DNA of 64,000 bases, from positions 42,712 through 106,711 of the forward strand of contig PYST01000113.1 of NCBI GenBank assembly GCA_003049485.1, read 5' to 3'. This DNA comes from Ophioceras dolichostomum (Eukaryota; Ascomycota; Sordariomycetes; Magnaporthales; Ophioceraceae). The notes beneath the pieces were generated by a model. It saw only the letters and a list, made by a program, of their open reading frames with translations. It was not told where the DNA came from and made no database searches. The translations under genes and the position numbers were made by a program. Positions 34,842-46,371 of this stretch are shown here, in pieces. The number at the start of each line of letters is the position of its first letter. The stretch's first letter is position 1.

Positions 34842-37217
34842 ATGAGCAGCGAATACTCATACGATGAGACGGGCCACCTGTGGCCCTTCTTCGTCTTCAC
34901 CCTGACGACCATCGTCACCCTCCCACTGACGTACATACTCGTCAACCGCGCAGGGGACCCGGCCGCGGCGTTCCCGCACATCAAGACGGACTTCACGCCC
35001 AAGCATGCCGACCTGATCAGCGCCCAGAAGTCGACCGAGAGGCGCAAGCAGCGCAGGATCGGATTGATCACATTCGTGGTCGTCGGTTGGGCGATCATGG
35101 GGTACATGCTGTACCTCATCAGCGTCACGGAGGCGCCTTCCCAGAAGCTCTGGAATCCATATGACATTCTGGGCTTGTCTGAGGTATGCTTTGCATTCCC
35201 GCATGGTATCTTGTCCCCTGCGTCTTGATTCAGGTGCTGACCTCTCCTTAACTCTCGTTTCGTTCTCGAACAGTCGGCCACAGAAAAGGTCATCAAGAAG
35301 ACCTACAAGGAGTTATCGCGAAGGCTACACCCCGACAAAGTCAAGCCCGACCCCGCTAAGAATGAGACCATCGAATCCCTGAACGCCCAGTACGTTGAGA
35401 TCTCAAAGGCGTACCAGGCGCTCACCGACGAGGACACGCGGAACAACTACATCCAGTATGGCCACCCGGACGGGAAGCAAGGATTCAGCATCAACATCGC
35501 GCTGCCCAAGATAATCGTCTCCGACGGCAATGGCAAGTATGTCATTCTGGTCTACTTCCTCCTGTTCGGCGTGCTGCTGCCCTACATGGTCGGGTCGTGG
35601 TGGTACGGCACCCAGAGTCGGTCAAAGGAGGGCAACCTGATGGAGAGCTCGAACCGTCTGTTCATGGAATACAAGGACGACATCGATGAGGACGGCATCA
35701 TCTCGGCGCTGAGCACAGGCAAGGAGTTCGAGGCGCTTTTGAAGGGCGACAAGGCCGACTCCGGCCTGTCCAAGATCGAGTCCAGGATCCTGGCGGCGGG
35801 AGAGACCACAGTCTTCGCGGCCGGAATGCCTCTGAAAGAGAAGGAGAAGCTGGAGGACCTAGAGAACGGCGTTCGGCGGAAAGCCCTGGCTCTGCTGTGG
35901 ACGTACCTCGGACGGATTGAGCTGGACGACGACAAGCTCACCAAGGCCGCCATCGAGATCGCCCCCGTCGCCCACTCGCTCACAAAGTCCATGACCGTTA
36001 TCGCGCTGGCGTTCAGCAACACGGCGCCCATACTGGCCTCGTACCGCGCCAGCCAGCGGATCCTCCAGGCCATCGCGCCTGGCGCGTCCCCCTTGCTCCA
36101 GCTGCCCCACTTCACCCCATCCCTGATCAAGTCCATCGAGGGCGACTCCAAGGTCCGGACGACGGTCCAGAAGTTCATGGACCAGCCCGACGCCGCGCGC
36201 CGCTCCCTCGCGGTCGGCAAGGGCAAGCTCACGGAGGCCGAGTACAAGACGGCCGTCGCGGTGGCGAAGCAGCTGCCCTACCTGCGCGTGGCCAAGGCCT
36301 ACTTCAAGGTCACGGGCGAGCGGTTCATCGTTCCCGGTTCCCTCGTGACCCTCGTGGTGAAGGGCCGCTTCGTCCCTCCCGGGAGCGAGAACGTGCCCGA
36401 GATCGACCCGCTAGACCTCGAGGACGTCGACCCGGCCGAGGACGACCTGGACGCGATCCTGGGCCGCAAGTCGAAGAAGCAAAAGCAGATCGGGAAGGAC
36501 GAGAAGGGGAAGCCCATCTACGAACAGCAGGATGGTGCCGCCGACGACGACAAGCCCATCTACCCCCCCCTCGTGTACGCGCCCCGCTTCGCGAGGGATT
36601 ATTCGCCCAGGTGGCACGTGTTCCTGACGGACTCCAAGCAAGGGAAGATGGCGGTGCCACCCTTCACGTTCACTGAGTTCGACCGGCCTATTTTCCAGAA
36701 GAAGGACTCTAGTGACCCGGACAGCAAGCCGACTCCTTACACCTACAACATGCAGACCCTCAAGGCGCAGTTCGCGGCCCCTCCCCAGGCCGGTCACTAC
36801 ACGTTCGTTATGCACGTAGTGTGTGACAGCTACGTGGGCTTCGACACTAAGATGGAGGTCACGCTGGTCGTTGAGGAGGCGAGCAAGGCGGCCGAGATGG
36901 CTGCCGAGGATGAGATTAGTGAACCTGAGGAGGGTGAGTTCCGTTATGATTTCTTTCCCACCATGTATCCCCACGGACGTGGCATGCCATTATGGATGGA
37001 GTTATGTATCTCGAATTTGCTAACCGCTTTTTTTCCTTTTCTCGTCCTAGACTCGATCGCCGGCATCGTAAACGCGGCGAAGGGTAACGCCCCGCCTCCT
37101 CAGCGGAGGAAAAAGAAGGCCAACGACCCGGACGAGGAGTCGGATGAGGAGAGCGGCACGGAGGAGGAGGCGGACGACACCAGCGACACGAACACCGACA
37201 CGGAGGACGAGTCCTAA
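34842..37217 (+). CDS. sec63: Sec63, ER translocon J-domain subunit
   Basis: ER membrane protein that recruits BiP/Kar2 to the Sec61 channel for post-translational import. Exons 34842-35183, 35274-36933 and 37051-37217 give 722 residues. Transmembrane segments lie near residues 12-33 (WPFFVFTLTTIVTLPLTYIL) and 73-93 (IGLITFVVVGWAIMGYMLYL). The lumenal J-domain spans the first intron (NPYDILGLSE joined to SATEKVIKKTYKELSRRLHP) and keeps HPD. A third segment follows near 205-228 (VILVYFLLFGVLLPYMVG). The remainder is the cytosolic Sec63/Brl domain (VRRKALALLWTYL, FIVPGSLVTLVVKGRF, GHYTFVMHVVCDSYVG). The C-terminus is acidic, with Glu/Asp/Thr runs, as expected for Sec62 binding. The second intron is 117 bp, a multiple of three and stop-free, so retained transcripts would still translate. 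Confidence 0.96.
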
Positions 37218-38434
37218 CCGGCGCTCCACCAACGCCGGCCGCCGCAACAACCCCACTGACCCCAACCCCAACGCCGCCTCTTTCTTCAGCCGTGCTCTGG
37301 ACCTCGTCTTCATCCCTCATCGTCGTTTAGAAGCGCATAGTCGCACCCGTCGTGGTGGCTTTAATTTTATTTTCCTCACTGGGTTATGCCCCTGAACACA
37401 AAACCCGCTTTGTTGATCTTTGGCAGCTATTTTCGCAGCTGCTCTTCAGGCTCCTTCGCCTGAACGGGTAGGACGGGAGATCCAAGAATCCCCAAAAGTA
37501 CATACATGTTCTACGGGCGGCGGATTGGTTCGGTGATTTTAGTTTCCTAGCTACCTATCTACCTACATCCTCTATTTTCAATGAGCAGAGCAAGTGAGCG
37601 GGAAGGAGGAGGGCTCTTCCTTGTCGTGTGGGAGGATGAATCGTATTGGGATTTGCGCCATGTTGCCCCCAGTCTGTATCTTTTTCTACCAAAAACGAAA
37701 ACAACAACTTTCTCTAGTTGGAGGTAGGTTTGGCCTTGTGTTTTTTTTTATACAGCGGAAGTTTCGGGGACGGGGCTGCTATCGACATTGCTTGGCGTTT
37801 TTGAAAGGGGTTTGTCTGTCATCATCCAACTGTGAGGGTTCTTTTCTTTTTCCTTTTCTTTTCTTTTAGCAGAGTGTGTTAAGACAGCGTTGCTGGTGCT
37901 GGGGAAGCAAGACCCAACCCACCCGATATAGAACGAAGCGCTGTATTGCAGTGTGTAGTAGTAGCGACACATCCCTTAGCCGAAGAAGCCACAGCCTTAC
38001 AAACCCTACTTGGCCTTTGCTTGACAGGTGGCGGTATGTGATTCAGGCATGCGTACCAGGTACCGCCCTGGTGCTCAACTGTGCTCTGTTCAGCGCTGAG
38101 CTGCCTGCCTCCTGGATCGACGGCAACTTCTCGCGCTTCCAGGGTGTGCGGCAATAACTGGGTGATAAAGTTTTTTCTATTCAAGAGACCTAGACGGTAG
38201 TTTAGGTTTTCAATCTTTTCGATACTATGGAGTTCTCAGACATGAGATATCTAAAGGAGAATGAATTACAACACTCCGAAGCCTTGAACGCCAGCGCTTA
38301 TGAAAATGCAGAAAAACAAGCGAAGGTGAGGAACGGGGCCAACGGGGCTATCGTTTGCTTGTCGACTCGATTTTGCCCGTATAGTTTAGCCTTGACCTCA
38401 TCCAAGAACGGCAATGTGATAAGAGAGGCAGGCA
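37218..38434. other. Intergenic between convergent genes
   Basis: 3' flanks of sec63 and rpb6. No coding or RNA gene seen. T-rich and TTCTTTTCC runs lie near 37735-37870. Confidence 0.45.
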
Positions 38435-39100
38435 TCACTGAAGAAGCTCTTCACATGTCCAATCCTCGTAACTGTTCGATCGAGTTAGTTCTTGCCTTTA
38501 AAACGTTCATGCTACGTCCGCAAATCTCTCTGTCAACGTCACCTGCAACTGCACTGACTGCACTTACTATCCGTCCGGCATATACCGCCGGATGATGAGC
38601 GGGATCTTCTTCTCAGCCAGCTCCTTAATCGCGATCTGCAGCGGGTCCGTCTCGCCCTCCAGGTCGACGAGGACGGGGGCGTTCATGCTGATCTGAAGCG
38701 CCCTCGTGCCCAGGATGCGGGCCTTCTCGTACTTGGTCATGAAGGGCGTCGTCGTACGCTGGTCGTTGGGGATCTTCTTGTCCTTCATCGCCTTCAGCGT
38801 GTTGCGGTTGGCGGCCGCCGCGGCCGCCGCGGCGTTGGGGTCGCCCGAGGCCACGATGTTGGGATCCTCGCTGTCCACCGCCCGGTCGCCGTCGTCGCCG
38901 TCGGCCGCTTCGGGCTCGTAGTAGTCCTGGATCTCATCCTCCTCGAACGCGCCGCCTTCGTCGTAGCTGAAAAGGTGTGGAACAGAGAGAGAGGTCAGCG
39001 CCGTCGTGATGTCGTCAAAAGGCAAGCAAGCTTGAGAGCCTGCGCGGACGCGGACTCACCCGGCACCACCATCCATATCATCGCCGCCGTAGTCAGACAT
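38435..39100 (-). CDS. rpb6: RNA polymerase I/II/III shared subunit RPB6
   Basis: Omega-like subunit common to all three nuclear RNA polymerases, needed for assembly and stability. Exons on minus are 39100-39060, 38966-38568 and 38471-38435, with introns of 93 and 96 bp, giving 158 residues (155 in budding yeast). The acidic N-terminus ([12 protein letters not shown]) is followed by an Ala tract, then the conserved core [31 protein letters not shown] and [20 protein letters not shown]. The last exon is only 37 nt and encodes [11 protein letters not shown]. It was found because the ORF otherwise stops at RRYMPDG, where the family continues with an EDW motif, and a GTAAGT donor sits at exactly that point. 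The gene is divergent from TFIIIA across 368 bp. Confidence 0.95.
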
Positions 39101-39468
39101 GTTGAGCTGTCGTCGCCGCGCAGGTCGCGATTCTAATGTAGGCCTGCGTAGTACGGTTCGTTGTTTGCGCAAATCTGTAGGCTGTTCGCGGCGATGTTTG
39201 TTGACTTTCTCGCTTTGAACGAATCACAAAGAATGTGAGATTTCTTGAAAAATTTAGCGATGCGACGAAGCCTGGTGAACAGCCGCGTCTTGGCATCAAA
39301 TACCCCTGCATTTTGCCCCTCTAAGTGGATAATATCGATAGATCGATAAGCCACAGTCGATAGGAATTTCTCGGTTCGGCACACAAAAAAAGTTACAGCT
39401 TTCCATCCAGTTTCGAATATGATGATAAAATCCCCGCGCCATATCGCATCGCGGGTAACCATGAAAAA
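39101..39468. promoter_or_regulatory. Bidirectional rpb6/TFIIIA promoter with RRPE- and PAC-like motifs
   Basis: The ATGs of rpb6 (minus) and TFIIIA (plus) are 368 bp apart. TGAAAAATTT at 39246-39255 matches the RRPE element and is followed one base later by GCGATG at 39257-39262, the core of the PAC (polymerase A and C) box. Two more GCGATG cores occur at 39191-39196 (plus) and 39447-39452 (minus orientation). In yeasts the RRPE/PAC pair drives co-expression of RNA polymerase I/III and ribosome-biogenesis genes, which suits both neighbours. Motifs are seen; function is inferred. Confidence 0.55.
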
Positions 39469-39472
39469 ATGA
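39461..39472 (+). other. Three-codon uORF overlapping the TFIIIA start
   Basis: ATG AAA AAA TGA starts 8 nt before the main TFIIIA ATG. Its stop overlaps that start as ATGA (39469-39472). Such an overlapping minimal uORF could support reinitiation or damp initiation, if it lies in the transcript. Confidence 0.45.
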
Positions 39473-41375
39473 AAAGAAAAGGAGAAGCAGAGCTGGCAAA
39501 AAGCCGTCCGAAACGTCAATTGACGTCTTTGGAGCATCTTCGAAGTAAGGTTTACTCTTTCTGCTCGCTGGCTAGCTTCCCAATGGTATTTTTTGCTGAT
39601 GAACCCCTGTAGGTGAAAATGTCCTGGCCGAAGCCCCGGAAGGCGATATCGATGCCGTCTCCATAGGGGACGGACGGTCCTCTGCTGCGTCCTTCGTGGA
39701 CTCAGAAGCAGAAAGCGATGCCGAATCCGACGTGGATTCGACGCCAGCCACTACAATCACCCGTCACTACGGTGCCAGGGCTGATGACGGAGCCTCGACG
39801 ACGACCAAGTACCGCAAGATATTCCCCTCGATGCTCAAGACGCTCAAGTGCACCCACCCAGGCTGCGAGAAGACGTTCAACCGGCCCGTGCGCCTCGCCG
39901 CACACCTGCGCGCGCACGCGGGCGACCGGGCGCTGAAGTGCCCGCACGAGGGGTGCGACAAGGCGTACATCCACGACAAGGACCTCAAGCAGCACATCAG
40001 GGGCTCCCACCCCGGCGCGAACGGCGGCGGCGGCGCAGGGGCGGCGCGCCGCTACGCATGCGACGTCCCCGGGTGCGACAAGGCCTTCCTCACAGCCACC
40101 CGCCTGCGGCGGCACGCGGTCGTGCACACGGACGTCGGGCGGTTCACGTGCAAGGGCTACGAGGGCTGCGACCGCGTGTTCCGCAAGCGGCAGACGCTGC
40201 AGCGCCACGTCCGGTCGGACCACCTCGGCCAGCCGGCCTTCGGCTGCACGCACGAGGGCTGCGGCCACGAGGGGTTCGACACGGCCAACGCGCTGAAGCG
40301 GCACGTGGACCGGGAGCACGGGCAGCTCCGGTTCTGGTGCGAGGAGTGCGGCAAGGACGGTGCTTCGTCGTCTTCGTCCCTGTCGTCGTTGTCTGGCCCT
40401 CAGCAACGGGCGCGGGCCGGGTTCACGACAATGGCGCGGCTCATGCACCACATGCGCCACGCGCACGTCGACTGCATGTTCTGCGACACGAAGTGCGGCG
40501 GGCAGAGGGAGCTGGAGCGCCACATCGAGATGCACCACTCCGGCAGCACGGCCACGGACCGCAAGGTCGTCCCCTGCACTTGGGAAGGCTGCGACAAGAA
40601 GTTCACGCGCAGGGCGAACATGCAGGCACACGTCAAGACGGCGCACGAGGGCTTCCGCTTCGTCTGCGGCGAGGTGGACGTGTCCTCCACCGCAGACCTG
40701 GCGGCTTGGTGGACCGGAGGAGATGGCCGCGCGTCGTCGCAGGCTTGCGGCGCTGACTTCATCAGCAAGCAGCGGCTGGAGGACCACATCCGCGTCGTCC
40801 ACCTGAAGATCGAGGTGCCCAAGCCGGCCAAGATGATCTTTCTTGACGACGAAGGCGAAGCGAAGCCTGCTGGGTTCTTCAACATGTATGCCTCCTCGTC
40901 GGCTGCGCTTGATGGCTTCGAGCAGGCGGCGGGGCTGCAGATGCCGCCTCACTCCGAAGCAGAGGTGATGGACTCAGCTCCTCTGGATATTCCAGCGTCG
41001 GTTCTGCCGACACAGCCCTCCGTCCCTTTCTGCTGCAGCCATGTCGGGTGCCTCCAGTCGTTCCCCAGCGCGGACGAGCTGGAAACGCACGTGAGCATCT
41101 TCCATGTCGTGCAGCAGGAGCTCTTTAGCCTCGCAGATCCGTCGCCGAACGAGCTTGCGGCATGGGACTCTGCCAGCCAGTGCGGTCCGGTACTCTCGTC
41201 CACCTATGGGCACGATAATACGTTAGAGACCGGCCCGCGGCTAGGAGACGGGACATTTTTTCCTTCTTCAGGGGATGCTATGATGGGGGACTGTTCCACT
41301 CATGCGTATCCTCCTCGCCAACCTTCGCATGATTCCCTTTTTGGGCTGGTTGACCCAAGTTTGTTCCTCAGTTGA
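39469..41375 (+). CDS. Transcription factor IIIA-like C2H2 zinc-finger protein
   Basis: TFIIIA binds the internal control region of 5S rRNA genes and recruits TFIIIC for RNA polymerase III. Exons 39469-39544 and 39613-41375 (68-bp intron, GTAAGG donor, CTGTAG acceptor) give 612 residues. The first exon encodes a Lys/Arg-rich start, and exon 2 opens with an acidic Ser/Asp segment. About ten C2H2 fingers follow from residue 105, several in the TFIIIA style C-x4-C: CTHPGCEKTFNR, CPHEGCDKAYIH, CDVPGCDKAFLT, CKGYEGCDRVFRK, CTHEGCGHEGFD and CTWEGCDKKFTR. A finger with a short hairpin (CMFCDTKCGGQRELERHIE) stands where TFIIIA has its atypical fingers, and a last one lies near residue 500 (CCSHVGCLQSFPS). 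The C-terminus is acidic. Identity rests on finger number and spacing; another multi-finger factor is less likely. Confidence 0.88.
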
Positions 41376-42361
41376 TCCTTCTCTGAGGACTCCATCGAGG
41401 CACCCAAGCTATGAAGTTTACGACATGCATGCGTTTTTTTGTCCCTGTCTTAGATACCCATCTCGAGCTAACTCTAATTTAGCCTGGAGATATGTTGCCT
41501 TTTTTTGTACAGGTACATATGCGCTTATTCAAAGAATTGACCATTGAGATTTGAAGCAAACCAGGCCAGCTAAGATCAGACCATTGCGATCACTAGATGT
41601 TTTTAGAGCGTCACGGTGCTCAGCCATGAGGTGAAGGACCGTTACACTTGAATACACTACGGCTCCTAGCATGCCGCGTTTGTTCAAATAGGTTCGTGCC
41701 TGTAGATGTATTCTGTAGCATGGAGGTATTGTATGCCTGCCTGCCCGGTACTGTGTATCGTATGTCAAGACAACGTTCAATCAGAGAGCCACACAACCAT
41801 CCAATCGCCCAGGGAGGTTTTTCACTTTTCATGAGCACCTCATCGTACATGGATGATGGGGCTCCCCAGACCAATCGTTGACCACGAAGTAAGAAAGCAA
41901 AAGGCCTGCGCTTAATTCCATACAATACCAAGAGTCTAAATAAAAAGAAGGATCCATATCCATCTCCATCCTTGGTGGTCATTGCTATCCGTCCATGAGC
42001 CTTTCTAAAAAGAACTCCGCTGAAGACCCAAGAAAGGAAGGCTGAAAGGAGTAGGTAAAACGATAATCCTGAAAAAGAAAATACCTCGAATCCAAAATCC
42101 AAGAGGAAAAACGACGGTTAGTCAGTGAGTAGAGGTAGGGTCGTGAAAGTGGGGAGGGAAAAACAAAGAAAACAAGCGCAAGTGCTGCCGCTGGTGTTTT
42201 TCGGGTTGGTTATGTAAAAAGAGTAAGATATAAAATAATAGGTAGTGGTAGTAGTTGTTGTATAAGACGAGGCTGAGATCATCCATGAATGGGACATGAG
42301 CAATTGAGCGCGCGCATGAAACTGAACTGCCTCAGTTCATCATCAGTTCATCAGTTCGTCA
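41376..42361. other. Intergenic between convergent genes
   Basis: 3' flanks of TFIIIA and the ZIP transporter. No gene supported. Confidence 0.45.
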
Positions 42362-44422
42362 TCAATCATCCTCGACAAGCGAGCTGCTGACGCCCAGCAG
42401 CACCATGCCCACAAACGCAAACGCGATGCTCAGGTTCCGGCTGTGGTTCAGACTCAGGCTCTCGACGAACAGCTGCAGCGCCACGCTGGTCATGATTCCC
42501 GCCGTGACGGCGAACAGCGCGCCGTACGCCAGGTGGTCCGGCACGTAGTGCGCCGAGGAGCCCCGCGACGCGAGGCGGAACCAGAGCCACGCGACGGCGG
42601 CGCCCGCCGGCTGGGAGAGCCCGCCCAGGAGGGAGGACCAGGCGACCGCCTTCAGCTTGCTGCCGAGGGCCATGTACAGAGGCAGGGCCATGGAGAAGCC
42701 CTCGGCGATGTTGTGCACGAAGAGCGCCATGAAGACGTTGAACCCCAGGGCCGGGCTCGCCATGTTGGTCGCGTAGGTGATGAAGCCTTCGGGGAACTTG
42801 TGGAGCGCGATGGCGACGACGGTCTGGAGGCCGATGGAGAGGAAGGCGTTTGCGGGGACGTGGTGGTGGTGCTGCGCTTCGAGGTCCACGTCGAGGTCTG
42901 GGTCGTCGTGGTCGTGGTCGTGGTCGTGATCGTGTTCGGGGTCGGCGGCGCCGTGGATTACGACGTGGTGGTCGTGGCCGTGGTCGTGGCCGTGAGTGTG
43001 GGCGTGGGCGTGGGCGGTGTGGTCGTGATGATCATCGTGGTCGGCGTGTGCGTGTGCGTGAGCGTCCTCGTGATCGTGGTGCTGGTTTCTGAGTTGGGCG
43101 ACGGTCTCTCCTATCGGACCGACATGTTCTCGCGAATCCATGCGTCGTGGGCTCGGGCGATGGCGTGGGCTGCGGGGACCACTGTTTGTGGTTCCATTTC
43201 CGTCGTCTTCGTCAACGACACCAGGGAAGAGAATCGAGGCTGGGAAGAAGGTGCTCCCGCCAGAGGTGTTGGCAGTGGCACCGGATGTGCGGGCGGTGGA
43301 CGCGGTCCGCGACAGCGCGGAGCGGGAGCTCATGTGCTTGAAGCAATCCTGACCGCAGGGGTCGGTGAAGCCAAAGCAGTTCCCCATCGAGTCGCAGTCC
43401 GACTTGGTGTCCTTGACGAAGGACATGACACGGGAGCGGACCATCTGCATGGAAGCACGCCTGGCGGGCACGGTGGGCCTATCATCGCGTTTGCCCCCGA
43501 CGCTATGTGGCTGGGTGTGGGCGTGGACGAGGTGGCCGTTATGCCGGTGGGCGTTCTCCATCTCCGTGCCCTGCCCGCGCTCTGTCTCAGTAGGCAGCAA
43601 TGGCGTGGATTCAGTTGCCTCGCAGTTTTGCTGATAGATGCCGTTGGGCTTCGGAGCGTGATCCCCGTCGTCCCCGGCAGTAGGGGGCCTGCCCTTATTG
43701 GACCACCGACGGCTCAAGCCCGACAGCCTCTTGATGCCATGACTATGGCCGTGGCTATGGCCGTGACCGTGTTCTGAATGACCATCATCCAAATGAAGAT
43801 GTCCGTCAGAGCTGTGGCTGTGATCGCAGTCGACGACATGGGAGGGCATCAACTGATGCAGCAGCCGTGAAAGGACTTGGATTCCGATGAAGCCGCCCAC
43901 GAAGCACCCCATCATGATGAGTCCGGCCGTGTCATCCTCGAACTCGGCCTTAATGAAATACCGCTTGGACTCGGGCAACATGTTGTATAATGCAGAGAAC
44001 ATCTGTGCAGTGTCAGTGAGTAAAGGTGATCAAAAGGCGGCGGCGGTGGTTGGAAAGGAGGATGCTCTGGAAGCCTGCCAGTCATCACTCACCATCACAC
44101 CGAAGCTCAAGCTCAATGAGCAGGCAAGGAACGCATTGCTCTCCTGTATCCTGAAGTGCTTCTGGCCAGGTATCAAACGGACCATGGCATCAACACAGAT
44201 TATACTGGCTCCGGCACAACAAGCTGTGCGTATCCAAGGAAGCGTGCGCCCAGTCAGTCCGTCAGTCAATGGTCACCCAGGTATCCGTGAAGGGCGCATT
44301 GGGGAAGCAGAGTGGTGATGGGGGCAAAGATCCGCAAAGATCCACTTACCAATGCCGCTCACAAAGCACATGATCCACCCACGGGTGGCATTGGCAACCT
44401 CGTTGGCGTCCATGATTGCCAT
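42362..44422 (-). CDS. His-rich ZIP-family zinc transporter (Zrt3-like)
   Basis: Membrane transporter moving zinc, or a related divalent metal, toward the cytosol, probably from an internal compartment. Exons on minus are 44422-44350, 44223-44093 and 44002-42362 (introns 126 and 90 bp), giving 614 residues. The first two exons supply the N-terminal membrane segments (GWIMCFVSGIG, ACCAGASIICVDAM, NAFLACSLSLSFGVM). The third holds a first His loop (DCDHSHSSDGHLHLDDGHS and HGHGHSHGHSHG) and a second, larger loop with repeated HAHAHAD, HDHGHDHH and DHDHDHDHDD. The signature metal-site helices follow, HKFPEGFITYATN and HNIAEGFSMALPLY. Final helices include GALFAVTAGIMTSVALQLF. The order and length match vacuolar Zrt3-type rather than short plasma-membrane ZIPs. 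Metal and location are inferred. Confidence 0.9.
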
Positions 44423-46371
44423 CTGCTGAGAGGAGCACACGGGAGAGAAGAGGAGTCGATGCTGAAGCAAAGTGTGGGATTTGCTCTTGGAATCCCCCGC
44501 GCCCGATATCCCGCTTTTGGGGCTGGTGAGGCGTAGTCAGGTTAACCCTTGACCCTTAAACGGGAGCCGGCGCGGCTGCCTCGTTGCCTCGTCGAACAAA
44601 CGCAAACACACACCTCTATCCCTAACCTAACCTATCCGAACCTAGCTCGAGGGCGGCGATCGGTTCATATCCGAGGAGCGGCGAGGGAGAAGATGGAGAA
44701 GAGTGGGGGAAGAGGCAGAATCGAAGGAAGGATGGGAGATTTCCCCAGGTTTTAAAATCCCTTGTTTCAACCCGGAGACTTCGAGGTGAATGGGCAAGTG
44801 GCCAAAGAGGTTGCAGTAGTCGTTGATCGCCAAAAGGAAGTTGCCAAAGGCAAACAGGCAAACAAGAGGCAGAAGGAGTAGTGAGCGTCTGGGTCGCGTG
44901 GAGGCGGATGTATAGGAAGCACCGATATCACTGAGGGAACGACAGGAGGTAAAGTGGCTGACCAAAGAGCTCTGATTCGATACAAGAGTAGGTAGGCTTA
45001 AAGACAGTCAAGAGCAATAGATGAGGGCACAAGAAGATATCCTAAAGGATCAGCTACGGACGGTACTGATGTGATTCAATAGGGATGAATGACGTGGGCG
45101 TTGGATGTGATGAAAGAAAGAACTTCAGAGCTGACCGCAAAAAAAAAGTAACTCGTTCGTTCACATAGGGTGGCTGCACAAGGCCAGGGCGCCATGGGCC
45201 GGTAAGACACCTGAGAGTGGCTGCTACGGGCTGGAACGAGTCCCGATACATGGGTGGTTGGCCGATGGTCGCGCCTGCGCATGCGGGGACGGTTGAGGGT
45301 GGGATGGTGGGTAATGACAAACAGCACGCAGGTGCGGCTTAGAAACTAAAGCCGGGTCATTCGCCTCACCATCCGCTGCCAGCGAGCCCCGCCGCGCTGG
45401 CTGGACGACAATGGAACCAAAAAAACCGCCGAAGAAGTTGACATCGAATGTACTACGTGCAACGGTCTTGTTGCATCCACTACCTAGTAGGCTATTGGAT
45501 AGGAGATACACCTCTCTCTGGTAACCTACCTGCTCCATATGAAGTACGTATTCCGTACGAAATAGCATGCTCCGAAGGTCCAGTATCAAACGCGCCGGAT
45601 CTCCGGACACAAATCAATGTCCTCTTAGAATGCGCTGGCCTGAAACGGCAGACCGCCTTTTGGCAACGTCCCACAGGATCGAACCGCGAAAATGCACCTT
45701 GTTGGCCGCATGCCTGGTCGGAAGCAGCCAGGCAGCCAGGCTTCGAGTAACCTTTTTGCGTGACCTCCGTCGGCGGTCGGACGGTGGATGAAAGGTCCAT
45801 CCTTCCCGTCGAAACGGCCCGGCCATACAGAACACGCCAAGTGCTGCCCATCAAGGTGCGCAATGCTGTCGATTTGTCGAACCCACCGGACCTTTCATCC
45901 TTGCTTGTCCAGTCTCGACCTGTAGCAAGCCGTCGTCGGAATCGGAAGACAAGGACATCCCGTTCCGACACCCGCCCTCAGGTCCAAGCTGTCCCCCTAC
46001 CCCCACTACCAAGCTCCCACAGCGCACGGGGTGTTCTCGCCAGCTGAGTTTTGGAGGAGCCACAACACAACACACCTGTGGCCGGTACCGCCCCACCTCC
46101 GGAAACCCCCTGCAGCAAGGCTGAAAGGAGCAAAAAAAAAAAATTGCCTTAAAAATCCAAGACATTCAGCCTCGATCACAAAACAGCCACGAGGCGCGAC
46201 AGCTGAGTCGTCTCCCAAGCGCGTGAACACGACCACACACGAGAACACACAAGCACATTTAAAACTCTGGTCATTACCTCCCATCCCGCCCTTCCGGTGA
46301 CTCCCACTTCCCATTCTGCACCAAAATCTTCCCAGTATAAAAACCCATCACATACCCTTTCGATCGATCGG
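44423..46371. other. Divergent intergenic region, ZIP gene and nuc1
   Basis: 1.95 kb without a supported gene. No match to the yeast Zap1 site ACCTTNAAGGT was seen near the ZIP start. TATAAAA at 46336-46342 lies 30 bp before the nuc1 ATG. Confidence 0.45.

Noticed and set aside
45660..45740. GGTTCGATCC on the minus strand, like a tRNA B box
   Set aside because: The flanks do not form an acceptor stem or D-arm of the right spacing.
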